DNA from: Pseudomonadota bacterium | Lineage (GTDB): Bacteria > Myxococcota > UBA9042 > PHBI01 | Direction: 5' to 3' | NCBI GenBank assembly: GCA_005772945.1 | Contig: SXIE01000463.1 | Location: 1-6,513 of the forward strand | Length of the DNA: 6,513 nucleotides | In this document: one piece after another, positions 1-5,532 of the stretch | Position numbering within the stretch: position 1 is the first letter of the stretch | Layout: each line of letters begins with the position of its first letter | Translations under genes and position numbers: made by a program | Notes under the pieces: model-generated | Told to the model about the DNA's origin: nothing | Seen by the model: only the letters and a program-made list of their open reading frames with translations | Database searches by the model: none

Positions 1-290
1 AGGGCCACTGCTTCGGGGTACGTCGGGCGGATGACGTTGCCGACGACGACGGCGTCGGGGGTCCACTCGAGGTTGGCCGCCTCGTAGCCGCGCGCGATCG
101 GGATCCCGAGGGCTGCGAGCGCGTCCGACATCGGTGGATAGGGGTGGCTGTCGGAGCCGCGGACCTCGTAGCCGCGGGCTTGGAGCATGGCGGCGAGGGC
201 CCCCATGGCGCTGCCGCAGATGCCCATTAGATGGACCTTGCGGACTCGGTCCCAGGGGACGGGCGGCGGGGGGCGGCGATCATGGTCCAT
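1..290 (-). CDS. mpl: UDP-N-acetylmuramate:L-alanyl-gamma-D-glutamyl-meso-DAP ligase (Mpl), N-terminal part, runs off left edge
   Basis: Translating the minus strand from the ATG at 290-288 gives 97 residues with no stop before the window edge; the rest of the protein (usually about 450-500 aa) lies outside. Residues 19-31 contain VHLMGICGSAMGA, the N-terminal nucleotide-fold loop of Mur ligases. The Mpl-type GICG..MG wording is seen rather than the GIGGIGM usual in MurC. Residues 46-56 read SDSHPYPPMSD; the YPPMS stretch is characteristic of Mpl as I know the family. GY..ANL (68-74) and VVGNVIRP (82-89) also match the E. coli Mpl layout. Mpl is a cytoplasmic ATP-dependent ligase that re-attaches the recovered L-Ala-D-Glu-DAP tripeptide to UDP-MurNAc during murein recycling. 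No convincing Shine-Dalgarno precedes the start. The 18 residues before VHLMG are proline/arginine-rich, but no other in-frame start fits better. It is divergent from the membrane-protein gene at 405. Confidence 0.88.
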   Translation of the reverse strand, partial: MDHDRRPPPPVPWDRVRKVHLMGICGSAMGALAAMLQARGYEVRGSDSHPYPPMSDALAALGIPIARGYEAANLEWTPDAVVVGNVIRPTYPEAVA

Positions 291-353
291 GGGGGTGGAC
301 GTTCGCGCGGGCGGGCGGGCGCGCCAAGCGGGTCGGGCGGGTCGGGGCGCGCC

Positions 354-381
354 TTGACAGGCGGGGGCGGGGTGCTAGCCT
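354..381 (+). promoter_or_regulatory. Sigma70-like promoter for the membrane-protein gene
   Basis: A perfect TTGACA (354-359) is followed after 16 bp by TAGCCT (376-381), which matches TATAAT at positions 1, 2 and 6. A weak -10 paired with a perfect -35 is common in very GC-rich proteobacteria and myxobacteria. Transcription would start near 387-390. The 5' leader would then be only about 15-18 nt, just enough for the Shine-Dalgarno at 393-398 and the TTG start at 405. This spacing supports both the promoter and the downstream start. Confidence 0.6.
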
Positions 382-392
382 CGCTGCGCTAC

Positions 393-398
393 TGGAGG
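393..398 (+). promoter_or_regulatory. Shine-Dalgarno that fixes the TTG start at 405
   Basis: TGGAGG ends six bases before the TTG at 405-407. It decides the start of the membrane-protein gene, because the same frame is open back to an ATG at 231. That upstream start would overlap mpl, lie upstream of the promoter, and encode a low-complexity Gly/Arg-rich stretch. Confidence 0.65.
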
Positions 399-404
399 CG
401 CCCC

Positions 405-1571
405 TTGGCCGACGCGGACAAGCCGAACGATCCTGGTCAGAAACATGATCTCAAAGCCCGGCTCGGGCTGAAGGGACGGGCCGCGTCCGCGCCGGCGCCC
501 GCGCCGTTGATGTCGGCGGGCGTTCAGCTGCCGCCGCCGGATCCGGAGCCCGTCAAGGCGGATCCGAAGCGCACGGATGCGACGATCCCGCCGCGGAACG
601 AGAACGACAACACGCCGATGCCGGCCGCGTTGCCCGGGGTCGAGCGGGTGCGCGTCGAGTACATCAACATCAGCGACGGCGAGTCGCACGTGGCGTCGCA
701 GAAGACGCAGCGCTGGGTGCTCGTCGGATCGATCGTGGTCGTGGGTGCGATCGCGTTCTTTCTCGGGCGCGGCATGGCGGGGTCGGCGGCGTCGGGCGAG
801 AACGTCGAGGCGCGCAAGACGGAGATCGCCGAGAAGAAGAAGTTTCTCGACGGGAGCAAGGCGGCGTACCAGCGGATGAGCAGCTTGGCCGACGACCTGG
901 ACAAGGTTCTCCAGGCGCTCGTGAAGGCCAAAGACGACAAGACCGATCCCCTCGATCCCGCGATCGAGAAGCTGATCGGCGATGCGCTCACAAGCCTCTC
1001 GAAGTTCGCCGCCGAGAAGGTCGCGATCGACCCGGTCCAGGCGATTGGCAAGAGTTCAACCAATGGCGAACTGGCAGGGGAAATCGTTGCGTTTTGCGTG
1101 AAGACCCGCGAGGTGCTCGTGCGGGCGCAGGACACGCTCGCCGAGGCGACGGCCATGGCACCGCTCTGGGTCCCGCCCACAGGGCCGGGTCTCGAGCGCA
1201 GGCTGATGGTCGAGGCTTTCGAGGTCGACTTCGGTGGCACGAAGGTCCCGTATGGGAAGGGGACCTGGATAGCGTCTCAACCCACGCCGCAGCCCGTGCA
1301 ACTCAAGGATGCGGCGGGCGCCGTGACCGGTGTCGAGTTCCGCGAGGGTGTGCTGCTTCCGGGGCGCAAGGACCCGGTCGAGGTCAAGACCACCCAGATC
1401 GTCGTTGCGGATCTCGCGCCGCTGTTCGCGGAAAGATCCAGAGCCTTCAAGCGCTATTCGTTCGAGCGAATCGGCCTTGCGTTCGAGGAGCTGCGCAACG
1501 AGCTCCGGGCGCTAAACCTCAGCAAGCTGCAAGTGGCGGCCGACGCCGCGTACCAGCAGGTTGGGCGCTGA
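405..1571 (+). CDS. Unrecognised single-pass membrane protein with coiled-coil
   Basis: With the TTG start the product is 388 aa; I do not recognise the family. Residues 1-25 are charged and include DLKARLGLKGR (about 15-25). Residues 26-80 are a Pro/Ala/Asp-rich, probably disordered linker. One hydrophobic segment at 103-126 (RWVLVGSIVVVGAIAFFLGRG) follows KTQR, which suggests a cytoplasmic N-terminus and an external C-terminus. After it comes a charged helical stretch (about 132-175, EARKTEIAEKKKFLDGSKAA) that looks like coiled-coil. Further helices run to about 255, a probable beta-containing part covers about 262-335 (VEAFEVDFGG, GVEFREGVLLPGR, VEVKTTQIVVADL), and a C-terminal helix ends the protein. 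There is no lipobox or catalytic motif. It has its own promoter, so it is probably monocistronic. Its stop lies 6 bp from the stop of the convergent PLP enzyme. The topology suggests an envelope scaffold or tether; that is inference. Confidence 0.82.
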   Translation: MADADKPNDPGQKHDLKARLGLKGRAASAPAPAPLMSAGVQLPPPDPEPVKADPKRTDATIPPRNENDNTPMPAALPGVERVRVEYINISDGESHVASQKTQRWVLVGSIVVVGAIAFFLGRGMAGSAASGENVEARKTEIAEKKKFLDGSKAAYQRMSSLADDLDKVLQALVKAKDDKTDPLDPAIEKLIGDALTSLSKFAAEKVAIDPVQAIGKSSTNGELAGEIVAFCVKTREVLVRAQDTLAEATAMAPLWVPPTGPGLERRLMVEAFEVDFGGTKVPYGKGTWIASQPTPQPVQLKDAAGAVTGVEFREGVLLPGRKDPVEVKTTQIVVADLAPLFAERSRAFKRYSFERIGLAFEELRNELRALNLSKLQVAADAAYQQVGR

Positions 1572-1577
1572 GCGCGT

Positions 1578-2660
1578 TCAGCGTGCGGCGTTCGTGAGGG
1601 CGGTGGCCTCGGCGAAGAGGCCGAAGATGCCGCCCGTGTGGATGAACGCGATGTGGGTGCCGAGGGGGCGCGCGGGCGCGGCGGCGGTCGCGACGAGGGC
1701 GCGGAAGGCCTTGTTCGTGTAGACGGGGTCGAGCGCGAGGCCGTCTTGGCGCAGGGTGGTGACGAGGAAGGCGAGCTCGTCGTCGGTCGTGAGCGCGTAG
1801 CCGCGGCCCTGGAAGCCGTCGAGCACCTCGAAGCGCGCGGGAGAGAGGCGCGGGAGGCCGTAGCGGTCGGTGGCCTCGGCGGCGATGCGGTGCACGATGG
1901 CTTCAAAGGTCGGGCGGTCGTCGCAGACCGCGACGCCGATGGCGCGCGTGGGGACGCCGGCGGCCTCGAAGCCCAGCGCGAGGCCGGCGAGCGTGCCGCC
2001 CGAGCCGGTGGCCACGACGCAGGTGTCGGGGGGCGCGAGGCCGAGGGCGTCGTACTGGGCGAGGAGCTCCCAGGCGGCGGTGGCGTACCCGAGCGCGCCG
2101 AGAGCGTTCGAGCCGCCCTCGGGAATGACGACGGGGGTGCCGCCCGCGGTGCGGAGTTCGGCGGCGAGGGTCTCGAGCAGCGCACCGCGGCGCTCGCGGT
2201 AGTCGGCCGGCGTGCAGGGGACGATGCGGGCCCCCGCGAGGCGGTCGAGAAGCAGGTTGGCGGTCGGGGCGGCGGGGAGTTGTTTGCGAAGGCCTCGCGT
2301 GGGGTCCAATTCCGACCCCGGAGCGAGGCTGCCCGCGAGATCGTCGGCGCTGCCGTTGGGCGTGCGTAGGAGGAGGACCGGGGTCATGCCGAGCGGGGCC
2401 GCGGCGAGAGCGGTCGCGCGCGCGTGATTGGATTGAATGCCGCCGCACGTGAGGACGTGAGTCGCGCCTTGGGCGCGGGCGTCGGCGAGGAGGAAGTCGA
2501 GCTTGCGGATCTTGTTGCCCGAGAGGTGCGAGCCAGTGAGGTCGTCGCGCTTCACGCGCAGATCCAAGCCGAGGGCCGCGGAGAGGCGCGGCATGGGCTC
2601 GAGCGGAGTCGGGAGATGGGCGAGGGCGAGGCGCGGCGGAAGGGCGGGGGGAAGGAACAT
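1578..2660 (-). CDS. PLP-dependent D-cysteine desulfhydrase / ACC deaminase family enzyme
   Basis: The protein is 360 aa, longer than the roughly 330 typical of the family. RLALAHLPTPLEPMPRLS, then KRDDLTGSHLSGNKIRKLDF (37-56), places the Schiff-base lysine at K50. GGIQSNH (73-79) is the substrate-loop motif, EGGSNALGALGY covers 181-192, and GSGGT (219-223) is the PLP-phosphate loop. DPVYTNKA (311-318) and FIHTGG (339-344) close the active site. As I recall, ACC deaminases have Glu in the DPVYEGK position and Leu in the HLGG position. Thr is present at both sites here (T315, T342), as in E. coli DcyD. I therefore favour D-cysteine desulfhydrase (D-Cys to pyruvate, H2S and ammonia), or a related D-amino-acid lyase, in the cytoplasm. 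Compared with E. coli DcyD about 20 extra residues lie between about 101 and 134, where the DNA holds a strong hairpin. The ATG is supported by GAGG (complement of 2666-2669) five bases upstream. Confidence 0.87.
   Translation of the reverse strand: MFLPPALPPRLALAHLPTPLEPMPRLSAALGLDLRVKRDDLTGSHLSGNKIRKLDFLLADARAQGATHVLTCGGIQSNHARATALAAAPLGMTPVLLLRTPNGSADDLAGSLAPGSELDPTRGLRKQLPAAPTANLLLDRLAGARIVPCTPADYRERRGALLETLAAELRTAGGTPVVIPEGGSNALGALGYATAAWELLAQYDALGLAPPDTCVVATGSGGTLAGLALGFEAAGVPTRAIGVAVCDDRPTFEAIVHRIAAEATDRYGLPRLSPARFEVLDGFQGRGYALTTDDELAFLVTTLRQDGLALDPVYTNKAFRALVATAAAPARPLGTHIAFIHTGGIFGLFAEATALTNAAR
2291..2330. repeat. Nested inverted repeat inside the desulfhydrase coding sequence
   Basis: The outer arms GCCTCGC (2292-2298) and GCGAGGC (2323-2329) are perfect complements, with a possible G-T pair adding 2291/2330. 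The inner arms GGGGTC (2301-2306) and GACCCC (2314-2319) are also perfect and enclose the loop CAATTCC. Only a 2/3-nt internal loop separates the two stems, and T2300-G2320 may wobble-pair. The element is about 40 nt, equal to 13 codons, and encodes residues S111 to G123 of the PLP enzyme. Those residues lie in a part that the E. coli homologue lacks. It could be a small palindromic mobile element (REP- or RPE-like) tolerated in frame, or an mRNA structure; its origin is inference. Confidence 0.6.
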
Positions 2661-2724
2661 CGGAGCCTCGTCGGCGGAGGAGCACGGCCTGCTCGACTTC
2701 GTCTAGCTCATTCTGTATTTGCAC

Positions 2725-2738
2725 GCGACCGCGGTCGC
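2725..2738. repeat. 14-bp perfect palindrome, possible operator
   Basis: GCGACCGCGGTCGC is its own reverse complement over all 14 bases. It lies next to the AT-rich island midway between two divergent genes, where a dimeric repressor or activator would commonly bind. Binding is inference; GC-only palindromes also arise by chance in this composition, although this one contains A/T pairs. Confidence 0.45.
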
Positions 2739-2752
2739 TCCCGAGGGGGGCG

Positions 2753-2764
2753 CGCGAATTCGCG
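2753..2764. repeat. 12-bp perfect palindrome CGCGAATTCGCG
   Basis: The sequence CGCGAATTCGCG is fully self-complementary; it is also the well-known crystallographic dodecamer. It is followed four bases later by a 5-bp hairpin, GCCGC (2768-2772) GAA GCGGC (2776-2780). It lies about 90 bp before the probable hisS start, so it could be an operator or part of the 5' leader. There is no direct evidence for either. Confidence 0.4.
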
Positions 2765-2851
2765 AAGGCCGCGAAGCGGCTGCCCACGCGAATGGAACTG
2801 CAACGCTCTGCGCGCGGCGCGCGAGGGGCATCCGGTGGCACGGGGGACGTG

Positions 2852-4174
2852 GTGGCGAAGATCGAAGCCAGGTTGCTCAAGGGATTTCGCGACTACCTGC
2901 CGAGCGAGGAAGGGCCGCGCCTGCGTATGCTGGATGCCGTGCGGCGCGTGTTCGAGAGCTTCGGCTTCGGGCCGCTGCAGACGCCCGCGATCGAGTACGC
3001 CGACATCCTCCTCGGGAAGTACGGCGACGAGGGCGACAAGCTCCTCTACCGCTTCCTCGACAACGGCGAGCGCGACGTGGCGCTGCGCTATGACTTGACG
3101 GTGCCGCTGGCGCGCGTGGTCGCGCAGTACGGGGGCGAGCTGGTCTTGCCGTTTCGGCGCTACCACGTCGCGCCCGTGTGGCGCGCCGAGAAGCCGGGCA
3201 AGGGGCGCTTCCGCGAGTTCATGCAGTGCGACGTCGACATCGTCGGCGAGCCGAGCGCGCGGGCCGATGCCGAGATCATGACGGTCGGGCTCGAGGTGCT
3301 GGCGGCGCTCGGGGTGCAGGCGTTCGTCATGCGCGTCAACGATCGGCGCATTTTGGACGGCGCACTAGACCTGGTGGGAGTGAGCGCGCGGACCGCGCGG
3401 ACTGCGGTGTTGCGGGCGATCGACAAGCTGCCGAAGATCGGGCGCAGCGAGGTCGAGAAGGAGATCCGCGTGGCCGTGCCGCTGGAGGCCGCGGCCATGG
3501 ACCGGCTGTTCGCGTTGCTCGGGCGGGAGGTGAAGGGCATCGCGGAGCTCGAGGCGTTGCGTGCGGAGCTCGCGGGGAGCGAGGTCGGCATCGCGGGGGT
3601 CGACGGCCTGCGTGCGCTGCTCACGATGGTCGCGGCGGCCGGGTATGGCGAGCGCGTGGCGGTCGATCTTTCGATCGCGCGTGGGCTCGACTACTACACG
3701 TCGACCATCTACGAGACGTTCCTGGTGGGGCACGAGGCGTTCGGGTCGGTCATGTCGGGCGGGCGCTACGACGGGCTCCTCGACGCATTTTCGGGGAAGG
3801 TCACGCCGGCGGTCGGCATCAGCCTCGGCGTCGATCGGCTGCTCGCGGCGCTGACCGAGGCGGGGCTGGTCACGGCGCGCAAGTCGGCGGGCGACGTCTT
3901 TTTGTGCGTGATGGACAGCGAGCGACACGCCGATGCCATGCGGATCGCGCGGGCGATGCGAACGGCCGGGCTGCGGGTCGAGGTGAGCCTGGCGGGGCAG
4001 AAGGTCGGCAAGCAGTTCCAGCTCGCGACGCGCAAGGGGTATCGCTTTGCGGCGCTCATCGGCGCCGATGAGATCGCGGCCGGGACCGTGGCGGTGAAGG
4101 ACCTCGAGTCGGGTCAGCAGGAGGTCCTCGCGCTGGCGGCCGTCGCCGAGTGGGGCCCGCGGTTTGCAACTTGA
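2852..4174 (+). CDS. hisS: Histidine--tRNA ligase (HisRS)
   Basis: The product is about 440 aa, near the usual 420-460. It charges tRNA-His with histidine using ATP in the cytoplasm. Counting from the GTG at 2852: LLKGFRDYLP (8-17) is the N-terminal HisRS signature and RYDLTVPLAR (79-88) follows. Motif 2 is RYHVAPVWRAEKPGKGRFRE (103-122), continuing FMQCD (123-127). The histidine-binding motif RGLDYYTSTIYE spans 277-288, SGGRYDGL 302-309, and motif 3 GISLGVDRL 322-330. The C-terminal anticodon-binding HGTP domain covers about 347-430 (DVFLCVMDSERHADAM; KQFQLATRKGYRFAALIG; VAVKDLESGQQ). The start is uncertain. GTG at 2849 or 2852 follows GGGGGA (2842-2847), and both give a protein beginning next to AKIEARLLKGFRDYLP. 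An in-frame ATG at 2792 would add 20 low-complexity residues without a ribosome binding site. The FMQCDVDIVG wording differs from the FHQ...EVFG of most bacterial HisRS and resembles the alphaproteobacterial/eukaryotic type. Confidence 0.96.
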   Translation: MAKIEARLLKGFRDYLPSEEGPRLRMLDAVRRVFESFGFGPLQTPAIEYADILLGKYGDEGDKLLYRFLDNGERDVALRYDLTVPLARVVAQYGGELVLPFRRYHVAPVWRAEKPGKGRFREFMQCDVDIVGEPSARADAEIMTVGLEVLAALGVQAFVMRVNDRRILDGALDLVGVSARTARTAVLRAIDKLPKIGRSEVEKEIRVAVPLEAAAMDRLFALLGREVKGIAELEALRAELAGSEVGIAGVDGLRALLTMVAAAGYGERVAVDLSIARGLDYYTSTIYETFLVGHEAFGSVMSGGRYDGLLDAFSGKVTPAVGISLGVDRLLAALTEAGLVTARKSAGDVFLCVMDSERHADAMRIARAMRTAGLRVEVSLAGQKVGKQFQLATRKGYRFAALIGADEIAAGTVAVKDLESGQQEVLALAAVAEWGPRFAT

Positions 4175-4299
4175 GCGTCGCGGGAACAAACTGACCGCGG
4201 TGGTGTCGGGCACGCGATGTTCGAGCCGCGCGAAGGTCTTTTGATTTCCATTCTTGGGCAGCCTGGCTTCGCCAGGCCTTCTGCGAATTCGGGGACCGC
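4175..4299 (+). other. Gap between hisS and the lipoprotein gene
   Basis: 125 bp without a plausible gene. It holds a local AT-richer stretch (about 4236-4256) and the hairpin at 4261-4277. TTGATT (4241-4246) is a possible -35, but no acceptable -10 follows at the right distance. Whether the lipoprotein gene is co-transcribed with hisS cannot be settled from sequence alone. Confidence 0.4.
4261..4282 (+). terminator. 7-bp hairpin, weak candidate terminator of hisS
   Basis: GCCTGGC (4261-4267) and GCCAGGC (4271-4277) are perfect complements around a TTC triloop, followed by CTTCT instead of a run of T. The stem is strong but the U-tract is poor, so intrinsic termination would be inefficient. 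It could equally be a dispersed palindromic repeat or a processing or attenuation hairpin just upstream of the lipoprotein gene. Confidence 0.3.
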
Positions 4300-5457
4300 T
4301 TGAGACCCATGGGGCCGGGCCTTGTCAGTCAGGTTTCGCGCGCGACGGGCGTGGGCCTTGCGTGCCTGATCGCGGGGTTGGTTGCGGGGCTGGCGACCGC
4401 GGGCTGTGCGACCGAGCGCGTCGTCCAGATGGACCCGCTGACGTTCACGGTCGTCGATCAGGGGGACGGCAAGAGCGTCGAGGCGCTGGATCCGGAGATC
4501 CTCTTCGGCGATGGCAATCGTGCGTTCGAGGCGCAGGATTTTGCGCTGGCGGCGAAGAAGTACGCGCTTCTGGTCGACAAGTTCCCCGCGAGTCGGTTTG
4601 CGGTCGTCGCGGGTTACAACGCGGGGCTCGCGCTCGAGAAGAGCGGGCGTCCGCGTGAGGCCATCCCGCGGTACCAGGCGGTCGCGGCCAAGACGGCCGG
4701 GTCCAAGGACGCGCAGGATGCGCTGTTTCGGATCGCCGCGTGCGCGGAGACGCTCGAAGACTGGAAGTCCATGTGGGACATCGGCAATCAGCTCGTCGCG
4801 CCCTATTTCAAGGATGTCGGGCTCCCCGACCGCATCGCGGCGTTGGCGGTGCGCGGGCGTGCGGCCGAAGGTCTTGGGAACCTGGCGCTGGCCGAGCGCG
4901 ACTACCGCGCGGCGCTCGAGCTCTATCAGAAGAACCTCGGGGTGCCGGCGCTCGACATGAGCCCGTTCGTGTCGCTGGCGCAGTTTCGCATCGCCGAGAT
5001 CTACCGTGACCTCTTCGCGTCGATCCATTTCAAGCTGCCGCCGGACCGCATGGCGCGCGATCTCGAGGACAAGTCGAACTTCTTCCTGATGTCGCAGAAT
5101 GGTTACCTGCGGGTCCTGCGGCTGCATCATTCCGAGTGGGCCGTCATCGCCGGCTACCGACTCGGGGCGCTCTACGAGGTCATGTACGAGGACATGCTCG
5201 CGGCCGAGGTCCCGACCGATCTCACGCAGGAGGAGATCGAGATCTACTACGACGAGCTCAAGGGCAAGATCCGACCCTTGCTCGAACGTGCAATCGACAT
5301 CTACGAGCGCAACCTGCGGCTCGGCCAGCGCTTCGGCAAGCGCGACGACTGGATGAAGAAGACCGAGGCCAGCTTGGCGCGCCTCAAGGACGTGCTGCGC
5401 GCCGAGTCGAGCCGCGCGGCCGAGAGCCAGCTCAAGCCGCTCGTGCGTCAGCCGTAG
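4300..5457 (+). CDS. TPR-containing outer-membrane lipoprotein
   Basis: The product is 385 aa from the TTG at 4300, with GGGGA (4291-4295) four bases upstream. An in-frame ATG at 4309 would remove three residues and is an equal alternative. The N-terminus has basic and hydrophobic regions (VGLACLIAGLVAGLATAGC) ending in a lipobox-like TAGC with Cys36, so a lipidated periplasmic protein is likely. T at -3 is less usual. TPR-like helical pairs are at 66-98 (ILFGDGNRAFEAQDFALAAK), 102-132 (VVAGYNAGLALEKSGRPREA) and 179-211 (IAALAVRGRAAEGLGNLALA). The C-terminal half, 224-366, is also all-helical, with WAVIAGYRLGALYEVMYED (280-298), EEIEIYYDELKGKIRPLLER (311-330) and a final basic helix. Such lipoproteins act as scaffolds for envelope assemblies. 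The C-terminal part recalls TPR proteins of the myxobacterial Agl/Glt gliding machinery; this is a from-memory resemblance. It follows hisS by 125 bp and is convergent with the PpiD-like gene, 75 bp apart, with no clear terminator between. Confidence 0.85.
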   Translation: MRPMGPGLVSQVSRATGVGLACLIAGLVAGLATAGCATERVVQMDPLTFTVVDQGDGKSVEALDPEILFGDGNRAFEAQDFALAAKKYALLVDKFPASRFAVVAGYNAGLALEKSGRPREAIPRYQAVAAKTAGSKDAQDALFRIAACAETLEDWKSMWDIGNQLVAPYFKDVGLPDRIAALAVRGRAAEGLGNLALAERDYRAALELYQKNLGVPALDMSPFVSLAQFRIAEIYRDLFASIHFKLPPDRMARDLEDKSNFFLMSQNGYLRVLRLHHSEWAVIAGYRLGALYEVMYEDMLAAEVPTDLTQEEIEIYYDELKGKIRPLLERAIDIYERNLRLGQRFGKRDDWMKKTEASLARLKDVLRAESSRAAESQLKPLVRQP

Positions 5458-5532
5458 TCAGCCCGAGGCCAAGTCGGTGCGCCGAGAGCAGACCGCCCGC
5501 CGGGGTGGGTGCTGCGGCGCGTCGACCTCACG

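Larger units (their letters stand above)
291..404. promoter_or_regulatory. Divergent intergenic region with G-tracts and paired GGCGCGCC sites
   Basis: This gap separates mpl (minus) from the membrane-protein gene (plus). Visible plus-strand G-runs include GGG at 309-311, 313-315, 317-319, 330-332, 335-337 and 339-341, and GGGG at 344-347. The last four have loops TC, C and TC and so fit a canonical G-quadruplex pattern. The 8-bp palindrome GGCGCGCC occurs twice, at 318-325 and 346-353; the second copy directly abuts the -35 element. G-runs at 363-367 and 369-372 lie in the promoter spacer. No minus-strand promoter for mpl could be identified. The function of the G-tracts and palindromes is inference. 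Confidence 0.5.
2661..2851. promoter_or_regulatory. Divergent intergenic region between the PLP enzyme gene and hisS
   Basis: About 190 bp with no credible gene. A relatively AT-rich island (2707-2722) is followed by perfect dyads at 2725-2738 and 2753-2764 and a small hairpin with arms 2768-2772 and 2776-2780. Possible plus-strand promoter elements for hisS are TCGACT (2693-2698) with TATTTG (2716-2721), 17 bp apart, but the match is weak. On the minus strand ATTCTG (2710-2715) reads CAGAAT and could be a -10 for the PLP enzyme; its -35 is poor. No T-box-like structure could be recognised. Confidence 0.35.

Noticed and set aside
231..404. Upstream extension of the membrane-protein frame to the ATG at 231
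   Set aside because: It overlaps mpl on the opposite strand, starts upstream of the promoter at 354-381, and encodes Gly/Arg-rich low complexity. The TTG at 405 has a good ribosome binding site.
2792..2851. ATG at 2792 as the hisS start
   Set aside because: No ribosome binding site precedes it, and the added 20 residues (Gly/Arg/Ala-rich) precede the normal HisRS N-terminus. It cannot be fully excluded.
1903..2880. 325-codon minus-strand frame overlapping the desulfhydrase gene and the hisS upstream region
   Set aside because: Composition is dominated by Arg/Pro/Ala, and the PLP enzyme in the other frame has all its catalytic motifs.
4114..5130. 338-codon minus-strand open frame opposite hisS end and the lipoprotein gene
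   Set aside because: Arg/Leu-rich, no recognisable motif, lies opposite well-supported genes; a typical shadow frame of GC-rich DNA.
5458..5532. Possible bidirectional terminator between the convergent lipoprotein and PpiD-like genes
   Set aside because: Only imperfect pairing (around 5491-5510, needing a bulge and G-T pairs) and no T-run on either strand.
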